The notes below the pieces were generated by a model. It worked only from the letters and a program-made list of their open reading frames with translations, did not search any database and was not told the origin of the DNA. A program made the position numbers and the translations under genes. Below, one piece after another: positions 1-8,869 of a stretch of 64,000 bases of DNA. Origin of the DNA: Actinomycetota bacterium (lineage in GTDB: Bacteria; Actinomycetota; Acidimicrobiia; Acidimicrobiales; Ilumatobacteraceae); contig WLIV01000001.1 of NCBI GenBank assembly GCA_009702045.1, positions 207,881 to 271,880 on the forward strand, in the 5' to 3' direction. Within the stretch, counting starts at the first letter, position 1, and every line of letters begins with the position of its first letter.

Positions 1-6
1 CGCTCG

Positions 7-22
7 GGCTGGGCGCCCAGCC
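7..22. repeat. 16-bp perfect palindrome upstream of secA
   Basis: The bases GGCTGGGC/GCCCAGCC form a perfect self-complementary run. It could be the hairpin of a terminator for a gene lying left of the window, but there is no T-run after it. The rest of 1-165 holds no gene I can recognise; one plus-strand frame stays open to a TGA at 183-185 that overlaps the secA ATG, but its translation is low-complexity and resembles nothing I know. Confidence 0.4.
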
Positions 23-165
23 TGGCCAGAGCAAGCTGAGGGGTGCCGTGTTCGGCGGCCGCAGACCCGCTTCGGCCTGCGCGAAAGGTGCCGCTGGCGG
101 CCCCGGAGAGGGCGGAAGTCTTGCGGCTGGGCAGGTCATGCCAAGGCTCGCGCAGGCACCGCAGG

Positions 166-171
166 TAGGAT
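166..171 (+). promoter_or_regulatory. Putative -10 box (TAGGAT) of secA
   Basis: TAGGAT ends ten bases before the secA ATG, so the transcript would have only a few untranslated bases. It matches the TAnnnT box found just ahead of many other genes here. No convincing Shine-Dalgarno sequence precedes the start. Confidence 0.4.
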
Positions 172-181
172 TCCGTCCCGC

Positions 182-2971
182 ATGAGCATCCTCGACCGCA
201 TCCTCCGCGCTGGTGAAGGCAAGAAGATCAAGGCCCTCGAAGGTCTGGTCCCCGACATCAACGCACTTGAGCCCGAGTTCCGGGCGCTGTCCGACGATGC
301 GCTACGCGCCAAGACCGCAGAATTCAAGGGTCGCATCGAGCGCGGCGAACCGCTCGACGATCTGTTGTGCGAGGCGTTTTCCGCAGTTCGCGAGGCCGCC
401 ACGCGAGTCATCGGTCAGCGTCACTTCGACGTGCAGATGATGGGTGGCGCCGCGCTGCACTTCGGCTGGGTGGCCGAGATGAAGACCGGCGAGGGCAAGA
501 CCCTCGTCAGCACCCTGCCGGCCTACCTCAACGGTCTGTCGGGCAAGGGTGTGCACCTGGTGACGGTGAACGACTACCTGGCTCGCTTCCACGCCGAGTG
601 GATGGGCCGTATCCACAACTGGATGGGCCTGGAAGTCGGTCTGATCATTCCCGGCTTCAAGGAGCGCCCTGCTGAGAAGCGGGTCAACTACAGCGCCGAC
701 ATCACCTACGGCACGAACAACGAGTTCGGCTTCGATTACCTGCGCGACAACATGGCCGGCACATTGAACGACAAGGTGCAGCGCGGCCACAACTTCGCGA
801 TCGTCGACGAAGTGGACAGCATCCTCATCGACGAGGCCCGCACCCCGCTGATCATCAGCGGCCGCGTGGCCGATGCCGCCAAGCTCTATTACCGCTTTGC
901 CAGCATCGTCCGGTCGCTCAAGCGCGACATCGATTACGAGGTGGAAGAGGACAAGCGCGTCGTCGTTCCGCTCGAAGCCGGCATCGACAAGGTCGAGCAG
1001 GCGCTCGGCATCGACAACATGTACGACGAGGTACAGCAGAACCTCGTGCACCAGTTGTCGGTGGCCCTCAAAGCCAAGGAACTGTACAAACGCGACAAGG
1101 ACTACATCATCGCCAACGGCGAGGTGAAGATCGTCGACGAGTTCACCGGTCGTGTGCTCGAAGGCCGCCGCTGGAGCGAGGGCATCCACCAGGCCGTCGA
1201 GGCCAAGGAGGGTGTGAAGATCAAGGAAGAGAACCAGACACTCGCCACGATCACCCTGCAGAACTACTTCCGCATGTACGACAAGTTGTCGGGTATGACC
1301 GGTACGGCCCAGACCGAGGCCGCTGAACTTGCCACTACGTACGAGTTGCAGGTGGTGCCGATCCCCACCAACAAGACGATCATCCGCCTCGACCAGGCCG
1401 ACCTGATCTTCAAGACCGAAGAGTCGAAGTTCCGCTCTGTGGTGGAAGACCTCGCTGAGAAGTACGAGAAGGGCCAACCCGTCCTGGTGGGCACCATCAG
1501 CGTCGAGAAGAGCGAGTATCTCTCGCGGCACCTGCAGCAGCGCGGCATCCCGCACGAGGTGCTCAACGCCAAGCAGCACACACGTGAGGCGCAGATCGTC
1601 GCCCAGGCCGGTCGGCTGCACGCGATCACGGTGGCCACCAACATGGCCGGTCGCGGCGTCGACATTCTGCTCGGTGGTAACCCGGAGGGCCTGGCACATC
1701 ATCAGGTGTTGAAGGAAGGGCACGACCCGTCGCTGCTCACCGACGACTTCGACCTGCCGATGCCGATCGATCAGATGCCCGAAGAGTTCCAGGCCGCACG
1801 CAAGGCTGCGCAGGGCCGCTACCAGGAAGTACTCGGGGAGCTGAAGGTATCGTGCCGCGCTGAGGGCGATCAGGTGCGCGAGCTGGGCGGCCTGTACGTG
1901 CTGGGTACCGAACGTCACGACAGCCGTCGTATCGACAATCAGCTGCGTGGTCGCAGCGGTCGTCAGGGCGACCCCGGCGAGAGCCGTTTCTACCTCAGCC
2001 TCGACGACGAGCTGATGCGCCTGTTCGCCACCGGCGCGCTGAGCTGGGTGATGGGTCGTGCTCTGCCCGACGACGAAGCCATCGAGGCGAAGATGGTCAC
2101 CAAGGCCATCGAGCGTGCCCAGACCACCGTCGAGCAGCGCAACGCCGAGATCCGCAAGAACGTGTTGAAGTACGACGAGGTGATGAACGAGCAGCGCAAG
2201 GTGATCTATGCGCGTCGTGATCAGATCCTCGAGGGTCTCGACCTCAAGGCTGCAGCGATGGAGTATCTGTCCGATGCAGTCGACACGCTGATCGACACCC
2301 ACTGCGTCAGCGAGGCCGCCGACGAATGGGACCTCGACGGTCTGGTCAAGGAACTCAAGACGTACTGGCCGAACGAGATCAGCGAGGACGAGCTGCTGAA
2401 GTTCGACGACGCCGACGACATCTACGACCTGGTGACCGCGAACGCAAAGGTGTTCTACGAGCAGCGTGAGGAAGAACTGACCCCTGTGGTCATGCGCGAT
2501 GTCGAGCGTCAGGTGATGCTGCGCATCATCGACCAGCGCTGGCGCGAGCACCTCGAGGAGATGGACTATCTGCAGGAAGGTATCAACCTTCGTGCGATGG
2601 GCCAGAAAGACCCGCTGACCGAATGGCAGCGTGAGGGCTACGAGATGTTCGGCCAGATGATGAAGGGCATCGCGCAGGACTTCGTCAAGTACGTCATGCA
2701 CGTGCAGGTCATCCGCAACGACGCCCCGCAGCAGACCGTGCAGAACGTGCAGCAGATCTCCAGCGAGAACCGACCCACCGACGGCATCGCTGCTGCGGCT
2801 CGTGCCGCGGCTGCGGACGGCGAGATCCCGCCGGATTCCGTACCTGCTGCACCGGCGACGCAGAAGCAGCAGACGGTCGTGAAGGACGAATGGTCGAAGA
2901 CACCGCGCAACGCACCGTGCCCGTGCGGCAGTGGCAAGAAGTTCAAGACGTGCCACGGCGCGACCCTCTGA
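182..2971 (+). CDS. secA: Preprotein translocase ATPase SecA
   Basis: SecA is the cytoplasmic motor ATPase that drives unfolded preproteins through SecYEG. The 929-residue product has the full family layout: Walker A at about residues 101-107 (KTGEGKT), the VDEVD Walker B/DEAD-like box near 207-211, helicase C-terminal motifs including NMAGRGVDI and QLRGRSGRQGD, and a zinc-binding SEC-C tail with the CPCGSGKKFKTCH motif near 913-925. The start gives the usual N-terminus MSILDRILRAGEGKKIK. The tail before the zinc motif is Ala/Pro rich, as in many SecA proteins. It is followed after 13 bases by prfB, the common actinobacterial order. Identification is certain; the frame is open upstream, so the start rests on homology. 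Confidence 0.98.
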   Translation: MSILDRILRAGEGKKIKALEGLVPDINALEPEFRALSDDALRAKTAEFKGRIERGEPLDDLLCEAFSAVREAATRVIGQRHFDVQMMGGAALHFGWVAEMKTGEGKTLVSTLPAYLNGLSGKGVHLVTVNDYLARFHAEWMGRIHNWMGLEVGLIIPGFKERPAEKRVNYSADITYGTNNEFGFDYLRDNMAGTLNDKVQRGHNFAIVDEVDSILIDEARTPLIISGRVADAAKLYYRFASIVRSLKRDIDYEVEEDKRVVVPLEAGIDKVEQALGIDNMYDEVQQNLVHQLSVALKAKELYKRDKDYIIANGEVKIVDEFTGRVLEGRRWSEGIHQAVEAKEGVKIKEENQTLATITLQNYFRMYDKLSGMTGTAQTEAAELATTYELQVVPIPTNKTIIRLDQADLIFKTEESKFRSVVEDLAEKYEKGQPVLVGTISVEKSEYLSRHLQQRGIPHEVLNAKQHTREAQIVAQAGRLHAITVATNMAGRGVDILLGGNPEGLAHHQVLKEGHDPSLLTDDFDLPMPIDQMPEEFQAARKAAQGRYQEVLGELKVSCRAEGDQVRELGGLYVLGTERHDSRRIDNQLRGRSGRQGDPGESRFYLSLDDELMRLFATGALSWVMGRALPDDEAIEAKMVTKAIERAQTTVEQRNAEIRKNVLKYDEVMNEQRKVIYARRDQILEGLDLKAAAMEYLSDAVDTLIDTHCVSEAADEWDLDGLVKELKTYWPNEISEDELLKFDDADDIYDLVTANAKVFYEQREEELTPVVMRDVERQVMLRIIDQRWREHLEEMDYLQEGINLRAMGQKDPLTEWQREGYEMFGQMMKGIAQDFVKYVMHVQVIRNDAPQQTVQNVQQISSENRPTDGIAAAARAAAADGEIPPDSVPAAPATQKQQTVVKDEWSKTPRNAPCPCGSGKKFKTCHGATL

Positions 2972-2984
2972 AGGGCGACCGTCC

Positions 2985-4085
2985 ATGCGTGATTTCTCCG
3001 ACGACCTGAAAGACCTGCGACGCCGTCTCGGCGAGGCCGAGGGCTATCTGAAGGTCTCCTACAGCCGTACCCGCCTCTCCGAGCTGGAGATGGAGGTGTC
3101 GCGCCCCGATCTGTGGGACGACCAGGATCTGGCCAAGAAGGTCAACGCCGAGTACTCCAACGTGAAAGGCGACCTCGACACCTTCGACACGCTCAGCGGT
3201 GCGCTCGAGGATGTCGAGTTGCTGCACGAGATGGCTCGCGAAGTCGACGACGAAAGCCAAGAGGGCGATATCGATTCGGCGGTGAAGGCCATCGGCGAGC
3301 AGTTGCGGCTGCTCGACATGCGCAGTCTGTTCACTGGCGAACACGACGAGGCCGACTGCATCGTGCAGATCAACGCCAAGGACGGCGGCGTCGACGCCCA
3401 GGACTGGGCCGAGATCCTGCTGCGCATGTACTCGCGCTGGGCCGAACGCCGTGGCTACGAGCTGGAGGTTGACGAGATCAGCCCTGCCACCGAGGCGGGC
3501 ATCATGTCGGCCGAGTTCACCATCACCGGTCGCTATGCGTACGGGATGATGACCAGCGAGCGCGGCACGCACCGTCTTGTGCGGATCAGCCCGTTCGACA
3601 ACCAGGGTCGTCGCCAAACCAGCTTCGCGGCCGTGCAGGTGTGGCCGGTGATGGACGCACCCGATATCGAGATCAACGAATCCGATATCGAGATGCAGGT
3701 GTACCGAGCCAGCGGTGCCGGCGGCCAGCACATCAACAAGACGTCGTCGGCAGTTCGCCTGATCCACCGGCCTACGGGCATGGTGGCCAACAGTCAGGAA
3801 GAGCGCAGTCAGCTGCAGAACCGCGAGAAAGCGTTGAACCGGCTGAAGGCAATGGTCGCAGCCAAGATCGAAGAAGAGCACGAGGCCGAGCTCGCTCGGA
3901 TCGCTGGTCGTCAGGCCCAGGTCGGGTGGGGTAGCCAGATCCGCTCGTACGTGGTGCAGCCGTATCAGATGGTGAAAGACCTCCGTACTGAGGTCGAGAC
4001 CAGCCAGATCGACGGTGTGCTCGACGGCGATCTCGACGACTTCATGGAGGGGTACCTCCGCTGGCGACGCCGCGAGGCGGAGTGA
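2985..4085 (+). CDS. prfB: Peptide chain release factor 2 (RF2)
   Basis: RF2 recognises UAA and UGA stop codons and triggers peptide release on the ribosome. The 366-residue protein has the SPF tripeptide anticodon at residues 202-204 and the GGQ peptidyl-hydrolase motif at 246-248, followed by the usual [10 protein letters not shown] run. Start chosen at the ATG giving [15 protein letters not shown]; the frame is open further upstream into secA. The gene is read in a single frame, so it lacks the autoregulatory +1 frameshift at an early UGA known from E. coli and many other bacteria. It lies between secA and ftsE, presumably part of a housekeeping transcript. Confidence 0.97.
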   Translation: MRDFSDDLKDLRRRLGEAEGYLKVSYSRTRLSELEMEVSRPDLWDDQDLAKKVNAEYSNVKGDLDTFDTLSGALEDVELLHEMAREVDDESQEGDIDSAVKAIGEQLRLLDMRSLFTGEHDEADCIVQINAKDGGVDAQDWAEILLRMYSRWAERRGYELEVDEISPATEAGIMSAEFTITGRYAYGMMTSERGTHRLVRISPFDNQGRRQTSFAAVQVWPVMDAPDIEINESDIEMQVYRASGAGGQHINKTSSAVRLIHRPTGMVANSQEERSQLQNREKALNRLKAMVAAKIEEEHEAELARIAGRQAQVGWGSQIRSYVVQPYQMVKDLRTEVETSQIDGVLDGDLDDFMEGYLRWRRREAE

Positions 4086-4091
4086 GTGGAG

Positions 4092-4097
4092 TACCGT
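4092..4097 (+). promoter_or_regulatory. Putative -10 box (TACCGT) of ftsEX
   Basis: TACCGT lies just after the prfB stop and about 50 bases before the ftsE ATG. Unlike most promoters here it would give a leader of about 45 bases, which ends with a good Shine-Dalgarno (GGAGA at 4138-4142, seven bases from the ATG). Confidence 0.3.
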
Positions 4098-4149
4098 TGG
4101 CCAGCTTGCGGACGGAACGAAACCCGATGACCTACGTGGAGATGCGTCC

Positions 4150-4827
4150 ATGATCCGACTCGAAAACGTCACCAAGTCCTACTCCACGGAAGTGACCGCG
4201 CTCCGCGACGCGAACTTCGATATCGCCAAGGGCGAGTTCGTGTTCCTCGTCGGCCCGTCTGGCTCGGGGAAGAGCACGATGCTGCGGTTGATGAACCGTC
4301 AGGAGCGTCCCGAGAAGGGCGCGGTCTGGGTGGCCGGTCGCAACATCAACGACATGCCCGACAGCAAGGTGCCGCACCTGCGGCGCAACATCGGCAACAT
4401 CTTCCAGGACTACAAGCTGCTCGCTGGCAAGACCGTGTTCGAGAACATTGCTTTTGCGTTGGAAGTCATCGGCAAGCCGCGGCACGTCATCCGCCAGCAG
4501 GTACCGGCGGTGCTGGAGCTGGTGGGTTTGGGCGGCAAACAGGAGCGTTTCCCGCACCAGTTGTCCGGCGGTGAGCAACAGCGTGTCTCCATCGCTCGCG
4601 CGTTCGTGAACCGGCCGCTGATCCTTCTCGCCGACGAGCCCACCGGCAACCTCGATCCGGCCACCGGCGAGGGCATCATGCGCCTGCTCGACCGGATCAA
4701 CAAGACGGGTACCACCGTGGTGATGGCCACCCACGACCAACGAATCGTGAACATGATGCGCAAGCGAGTGATCCAGTTCGACCGCGGCGTCATCGTGCGC
4801 GACCAGGCCCGAGGGGTGTACGAATGA
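4150..4827 (+). CDS. ftsE: Cell division ABC transporter ATPase FtsE
   Basis: FtsE is the ATPase of the FtsEX complex, which sits at the divisome and uses ATP hydrolysis to activate peptidoglycan hydrolases at the septum. The 225-residue protein shows Walker [10 protein letters not shown] at 35-43, the ABC signature LSGGEQQR from residue 138, and Walker B LILLADEP followed by TGNLD. The start follows GGAGA with seven-base spacing; the frame is open upstream into the prfB tail. Its stop overlaps the ftsX start (ATGA), so the two are translationally coupled. Confidence 0.97.
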   Translation: MIRLENVTKSYSTEVTALRDANFDIAKGEFVFLVGPSGSGKSTMLRLMNRQERPEKGAVWVAGRNINDMPDSKVPHLRRNIGNIFQDYKLLAGKTVFENIAFALEVIGKPRHVIRQQVPAVLELVGLGGKQERFPHQLSGGEQQRVSIARAFVNRPLILLADEPTGNLDPATGEGIMRLLDRINKTGTTVVMATHDQRIVNMMRKRVIQFDRGVIVRDQARGVYE

Positions 4828-5723
4828 TCTCTCGTATCCGCTACACGTTCCGCGAGATGTGGGCCAGCCTGTCGCGCAACCTCACGCTGACTGCCGCCGC
4901 CGTCATCACCTCCACGGTGTCGCTGTTCCTGTTCGGTGGAACCCTGCTGATCCAACGCGCATTCGACAATCAGTTGAAGAAGTGGACCGGCGGCGTCGAG
5001 ATGATCGTCTACGTCAACCACGGTGCCACACCGGACAAGGTGGAGCTCATCCGCAAGGCACTGCTCGCTGAGTCGAGCACTGTGGAGACGGTGGACTACT
5101 GCGACGAGACCTGCTCGGCCGGTATCGCCGCCACCTTGTTTGCCACCGACCCCGCAGCGCTCGAGCAGCTGCTGCCGAATATCCCGTCGCTGTTCAAGGT
5201 GAAGCCTGTCGACAAGTCCAGCAGCGCGTTGTTGCGATCGTTGAAAACCCAGTTTGAGGGTCTCCCGAATGTGCACAGCGTGGAGACACCAGATGAGGCT
5301 GTTGATCTGCTGAGTCAGCTCAAGGACTTTTTCGGGGTGAGAACACTTGTCTTATCGGTAGTGCTGTTGGGGGCCTCTGCGCTCCTCATCTGGAACACCA
5401 TACGAACCGCGATGTTCGCCCGACGGCGAGAGATCGAGGTGATGAAACTCGTGGGCGCCACCAACTGGTTCATTCGTCTGCCGTTCATGCTCGAAGGTCT
5501 GCTGCAGGGCATCGTCGGTGCCGCCATGGGCAGCGCCGCGTTGTTGTTCGTCAACGACAACTGGACGTCCGGAGTCAGGGGTTTCCCCGACAACTCGGGG
5601 CTCAAGTCGTTCGTTGTCACGGACGGATTCCCGCTGTGGGTCTGCTTCTGGATGGTGATCCTCGGCGCCTTCGTCGGTGCAGTGGGTTCCGCCACCGCGG
5701 CCTCCCGCTTCCTCGACGTCTGA
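4824..5723 (+). CDS. ftsX: Cell division protein FtsX
   Basis: FtsX is the membrane partner of FtsE and passes the ATPase signal to extracytoplasmic cell-wall hydrolases. The 299-residue product has a first membrane segment near residues 16-41, a large extracytoplasmic loop (about 45-170), then three more membrane segments with the FtsX/MacB-like run [20 protein letters not shown] and the motif EVMKLVGAT. The loop carries two close cysteines (YCDETC), which could form a disulfide. It overlaps ftsE by four bases. In many actinobacteria smpB follows; here a crotonase gene with its own promoter comes next. Confidence 0.96.
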   Translation: MISRIRYTFREMWASLSRNLTLTAAAVITSTVSLFLFGGTLLIQRAFDNQLKKWTGGVEMIVYVNHGATPDKVELIRKALLAESSTVETVDYCDETCSAGIAATLFATDPAALEQLLPNIPSLFKVKPVDKSSSALLRSLKTQFEGLPNVHSVETPDEAVDLLSQLKDFFGVRTLVLSVVLLGASALLIWNTIRTAMFARRREIEVMKLVGATNWFIRLPFMLEGLLQGIVGAAMGSAALLFVNDNWTSGVRGFPDNSGLKSFVVTDGFPLWVCFWMVILGAFVGAVGSATAASRFLDV

Positions 5724-5734
5724 GGTCGGCCCTG

Positions 5735-5740
5735 TAGGGT
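5735..5740 (+). promoter_or_regulatory. -10 box (TAGGGT) of a leaderless crotonase transcript
   Basis: TAGGGT is followed by eight bases and then the ATG at 5749. The short distance leaves no room for a Shine-Dalgarno sequence, so the mRNA probably starts at or next to the start codon. Confidence 0.55.
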
Positions 5741-5748
5741 CGGCCCGC

Positions 5749-6609
5749 ATGGACTACACCCAGATCATCTACGACGTTGCCGACCACATCGCCACGATCA
5801 CGCTGAACCGTCCCGATCAGCTCAACGCGTTCACCAACACGATGATGCGCGAGTTGCTCGACGCGTTCGATCGCGTCGACGCTGATGACGACGTACGCGT
5901 CGTGATCGTCACCGGAGCTGGGCGTGGGTTCTGCGCGGGTGCCGACCTGTCGGCTGGCGGTTCGACATTCGCGAAGGGTGGTAGCGACATCATCACCGAC
6001 GCAGGCGTGCCGCGCGATGGCGGCGGCATGGTGTCGCTGCGCATCTTCGAGTGCCTCAAGCCGGTGATCGGGGCGATCAACGGGCCGGCAGTGGGTGTGG
6101 GCGTCACGATGACGCTAGGTATGGACATCCGCCTGGCCAGCGAGACGGCGCGAATCGGCTTCGTGTTCGCCCGACGCGGCATCGTGCCCGAGGCCTGCTC
6201 GTCATGGTTTCTGCCGCGGCTGGTCGGCATCAGCCAGGCGCTCGAGTGGTGCTATTCGGGTCGAGTGTTTCCGGCCTCGGAGGCACTCGAGGGCGGCCTG
6301 GTGCGCAGCGTGCACGCTCCCGGGGATCTGCTGGTCGCGGCGCGTGTGCTGGCCACAGAGATAGCGGAGAACACCGCGCCTGTGAGCATCGCCCTGACCC
6401 GGCAGATGCTGTACCGCATGTTGGGTGAATCGCACCCGATGGCGGCACACCGTGCCGACTCTCGTGGCATTGTCGAGCGCGGCCGCAGCGCCGATGCTGC
6501 AGAGGGCGTCACCAGCTTCCTCGAGAAGCGAGCACCGCAGTTCTCGGTGAAGGTCAGCGATGGCCTGCCGGATCTGTTCCCCGGGTGGGAGCCTCCGAGC
6601 TTCTCCTAA
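5749..6609 (+). CDS. Enoyl-CoA hydratase/isomerase family protein
   Basis: A crotonase-fold enzyme of 286 residues, expected to hydrate or isomerise enoyl-CoA esters. The N-terminal part has the family pattern ITLNRPDQLNAF, then GRGFCAGADLS, which forms the oxyanion hole, and INGPAVGVGVTMTLGMDIRLAS. Residue E in RRGIVPEACSSW sits where a catalytic acid is found in the family. The start ATG is placed by homology and by the -10 box eight bases upstream; the frame is open further upstream inside ftsX. It stands alone between ftsX and a hairpin at 6644-6670. One of five crotonase-family genes in the window; substrate unknown. Confidence 0.9.
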   Translation: MDYTQIIYDVADHIATITLNRPDQLNAFTNTMMRELLDAFDRVDADDDVRVVIVTGAGRGFCAGADLSAGGSTFAKGGSDIITDAGVPRDGGGMVSLRIFECLKPVIGAINGPAVGVGVTMTLGMDIRLASETARIGFVFARRGIVPEACSSWFLPRLVGISQALEWCYSGRVFPASEALEGGLVRSVHAPGDLLVAARVLATEIAENTAPVSIALTRQMLYRMLGESHPMAAHRADSRGIVERGRSADAAEGVTSFLEKRAPQFSVKVSDGLPDLFPGWEPPSFS

Positions 6610-6643
6610 TCTCGCCGCGCTCGCGTGTCGACACCATGTGTGA

Positions 6644-6670
6644 ACAGCCGGCGCCCTGGGCGCCGGCTGT
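6644..6670. terminator. GC-rich hairpin after the crotonase gene
   Basis: Perfect 12-bp arms (ACAGCCGGCGCC and its complement) flank a three-base loop. It lies 34 bases after the crotonase stop and just before the globin promoter. There is no long T-run, so it may be a terminator of the U-poor actinobacterial type. Confidence 0.6.
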
Positions 6671-6700
6671 GAAGGTTCTCGTCTGAGCTCAGCAGGGTCA

Positions 6701-6706
6701 TAGGCT
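6701..6706 (+). promoter_or_regulatory. -10 box (TAGGCT) of the globin gene
   Basis: TAGGCT, then six bases, then the GTG start at 6713: the same leaderless arrangement as the crotonase upstream. Confidence 0.5.
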
Positions 6707-6712
6707 GCACAC

Positions 6713-7120
6713 GTGTCCGACAACGACGATGTGACGGTGTACGACGCAGTGGGCGGGATGCCCTTCTTCGAACGACTGGCGGAGCTGTTCTACGTCGGGG
6801 TGAAGGGCGATCCGGTGTTGCGCCCGATGTACCCGGACGACGATATGGAGGGCGCGCAGCGTCGCCTGGCATTGTTCCTCGCCCAGTTCTGGGGCGGCCC
6901 GACGACGTACATGGAAGAGCGCGGGCACCCGATGCTGCGGGCACGGCACATGCCGTTCCCGATCGGCGAGGCCGAGCGCGATCGGTGGCTGGTGTGCATC
7001 GCTGCCGCTGTCGAGGAGCTCACCGAACCGGGCGAGATCCGCGAGCTGCTGATGGGCTACTTCGTACCCGCCGCCGATGCGATGCGCAACGAGGGGTTGC
7101 ACCAGATTCGTCCCAGCTGA
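6713..7120 (+). CDS. glbO: Truncated hemoglobin, group II (GlbO-like)
   Basis: A 135-residue heme protein of the 2-on-2 truncated globin group II, whose members bind O2 or NO and are thought to support respiration or redox sensing. It shows the N-terminal run YDAVGGMPFFERL, the FWGGPTTY segment, the RARHMPF segment with the proximal histidine, and RWLVCI carrying the conserved G-helix tryptophan. The GTG start is supported by the -10 box six bases upstream. It is monocistronic and converges on menB. Mycobacterial glbO is the closest well-known relative. Confidence 0.9.
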   Translation: MSDNDDVTVYDAVGGMPFFERLAELFYVGVKGDPVLRPMYPDDDMEGAQRRLALFLAQFWGGPTTYMEERGHPMLRARHMPFPIGEAERDRWLVCIAAAVEELTEPGEIRELLMGYFVPAADAMRNEGLHQIRPS

Positions 7121-7133
7121 GCGGGTCTCGCGA

Positions 7134-8033
7134 TCAGTACTGCCAGTAGAACTGGCTCCAGTCGGCGTCGCGCTTCTCCAGGAACGAGTCGCGACCTTCC
7201 TGTGCTTCGTCGCTGGCGTACGCCAGCCGGGTGGCCTCTCCGGCGAAAATCTGCTGGCCGACGAGGCCGTCGTCGATCAGGTTGAACGAGTACTTCAACA
7301 TCCGCTGCGCCGTGGGGCTCTTGCCGTTGATCTCCTTGGCCCACTGCAGTGCGGTGGCTTCGAGATCGGCGTGGGGCACCACTTCGTTGACCGCTCCCAT
7401 GTGCCACATCTGCTCGGCGGAGTACTCGCGACCGAGGAAGAAGATTTCACGTGCGAACTTCTGGCCCACCTGCCGGGCGAGATACGCGCTGCCGTAACCA
7501 CCGTCGAAGCTGGCCACGTCGGCATCGGTCTGCTTGAACTTGGCGTGTTCCTTGCTGGCGAGTGTGAGGTCGCACACGGCGTGCAGGCTGTGCCCGCCAC
7601 CCGCGGCCCAACCGTTCACGACGCAGATTACGACCTTGGGCATGAAGCGGATGAGGCGCTGCACTTCGAGGATGTGCAGGCGGCCTGCGCGCCCCGGCTC
7701 GATGGTGGCCGACGTGTCGCCCTCGGCGTACTTGTAGCCGTCTTTGCCGCGAATGCGCTGGTCGCCGCCGCTGCAGAAGGCCCACCCGCCGTCCTTCGGC
7801 GACGGGCCGTTGCCCGTGAGCAGCACGCAGCCGACATCGGTGGACATCCGGGCGTGGTCGAGCGCGGTGTACAACTGGTCGACCGTCTTGGGGCGGAATG
7901 CGTTGCGCACCTCTGGTCGGTTGAACGCGATCCGCACCGTGCCGTGCTCGAGTGAGCGGTGGTAGGTGATGTCGTCGAAGTCGAAGCCCGGCATTTCCTG
8001 CCAGCGGGTGGGGTCGAAAATCTCGGAAATCAT
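7134..8033 (-). CDS. menB: 1,4-dihydroxy-2-naphthoyl-CoA synthase MenB
   Basis: MenB closes the second ring of the menaquinone precursor by converting o-succinylbenzoyl-CoA to 1,4-dihydroxy-2-naphthoyl-CoA. The 299-residue protein has the family hallmarks: NRPEVRNAFRPKTVDQLY, the GWAFCSGGDQRIRG oxyanion-hole region, VNGWAAGGGHSLH, DADVASFDGGYGSAYLARQVG, and a C-terminal QFYWQY end. The start is placed at the ATG at 8033 because a TAGAGT -10 box lies seven bases upstream; a GTG nine bases earlier would overlap that box. It is the only men gene here, so menaquinone, rather than ubiquinone, is the likely quinone serving the respiratory operon at 12-17 kb. Confidence 0.93.
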   Translation of the reverse strand: MISEIFDPTRWQEMPGFDFDDITYHRSLEHGTVRIAFNRPEVRNAFRPKTVDQLYTALDHARMSTDVGCVLLTGNGPSPKDGGWAFCSGGDQRIRGKDGYKYAEGDTSATIEPGRAGRLHILEVQRLIRFMPKVVICVVNGWAAGGGHSLHAVCDLTLASKEHAKFKQTDADVASFDGGYGSAYLARQVGQKFAREIFFLGREYSAEQMWHMGAVNEVVPHADLEATALQWAKEINGKSPTAQRMLKYSFNLIDDGLVGQQIFAGEATRLAYASDEAQEGRDSFLEKRDADWSQFYWQY

Positions 8034-8040
8034 GCGCGTC

Positions 8041-8046
8041 ACTCTA
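8041..8046 (-). promoter_or_regulatory. -10 box (TAGAGT) of menB
   Basis: On the minus strand TAGAGT is followed by GACGCGC and then ATG, a leaderless layout that decides the menB start. Confidence 0.55.
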
Positions 8047-8070
8047 GGGAGCCGCCCTCCCTGCCGGTGG

Positions 8071-8076
8071 TACGGT
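8071..8076 (+). promoter_or_regulatory. -10 box (TACGGT) of the hydrolase gene
   Basis: TACGGT is followed by seven bases and the ATG at 8084. It is 25 bp from the divergent menB -10 box, so the two promoters share upstream sequence. Confidence 0.5.
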
Positions 8077-8083
8077 GCGCTCC

Positions 8084-8869
8084 ATGTCGTATGCAGCGAT
8101 CAACGGCCAAGAGATCTACTTCGAGGACACGGGTGGCACCGGTCCGGTGGTGATCCTGGGGCACGGGTTCTTGATGGATCACGAGATGTTTGCCCCTCAG
8201 GTGGCCGCCTTGCGCGATCAGTACCGCGTCATCACCTGGGACGAGCGCGGCTTCGGTGAGACCCACTACGACGGGAAGGCGTTCTCGTACTGGGACTCGG
8301 CGAAGGATTGCATCGCGTTGCTCCACCACCTCGGTATCGACCGTGCGGTCGTCGGTGGGATGAGCCAGGGTGGTTTCCTGTCGCTGCGCGCTGCGTTGTT
8401 GGCACCGGCGATGGTGCGTGGCCTGATCCTGCTCGACACGCAGGCAGGCGCCGAGCACGCCGAGAAGATCCCGCTCTATCAGGGCATGATCGACATGTGG
8501 CTGGCAGTGGGTGCCGTCCCAGATCTGGCCAACACCGTCGCGTCGATCATCATCGATGACCCGGCGGAGAGCCCGAAGTGGGTGGCCAAGTGGGCTGCCA
8601 AGCCCAAGGAGTACATCGTCGAGCCGGGTCGCTGTCTGCTCACGCGTGACGACATCTCGCACCGCCTCGCTGAGATCACCTGCCCCGCGCTCGTCGTGCA
8701 CGGCACTGAGGACACCGCGATCGAGATGCACCTCGCCGAGGCACTCTCCGCCGGTCTGGTGGGCAGTCGTGGGGTGGTGCAGGTGGGTGGCGCTCATGCG
8801 GCCAGCCTCACCAATCCGGTTCCGGTGAACGCGGCGATCCTCGAGTTCCTCGCCGGGCTGGGCGCGTGA
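8084..8869 (+). CDS. Alpha/beta-fold hydrolase
   Basis: A 261-residue alpha/beta hydrolase. The chain starts with the usual strand pattern (YFEDTGGTGPVVILGHGFLMD, with the HG oxyanion motif), has the nucleophile elbow GGMSQGG (Ser), an acid in the HGTEDTAIE segment and a C-terminal histidine in VGGAHAAS. This is a complete Ser-Asp-His arrangement, typical of esterases, haloperoxidase-like enzymes or lactonases. The ATG at 8084 is favoured over a GTG at 8075 because the -10 box covers the latter. Its stop overlaps the cofE start by four bases, so the two are coupled. Substrate cannot be read from sequence. Confidence 0.85.
   Translation: MSYAAINGQEIYFEDTGGTGPVVILGHGFLMDHEMFAPQVAALRDQYRVITWDERGFGETHYDGKAFSYWDSAKDCIALLHHLGIDRAVVGGMSQGGFLSLRAALLAPAMVRGLILLDTQAGAEHAEKIPLYQGMIDMWLAVGAVPDLANTVASIIIDDPAESPKWVAKWAAKPKEYIVEPGRCLLTRDDISHRLAEITCPALVVHGTEDTAIEMHLAEALSAGLVGSRGVVQVGGAHAASLTNPVPVNAAILEFLAGLGA

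Noticed and set aside
3..185. C-terminal end of a gene upstream of secA
   Set aside because: A frame is open to a TGA overlapping the secA ATG, but the 60 residues are Gly/Ala/Pro-rich with no recognisable motif, so no gene was called.
302..2986. Long minus-strand open frame opposite secA
   Set aside because: It mirrors secA in a high-GC sequence; its translation is Val/Leu/His/Asp rich and resembles no protein, whereas secA is certain.
2985..3090. Programmed frameshift in prfB
   Set aside because: The reading frame is continuous from the ATG and has no in-frame TGA near codon 25.
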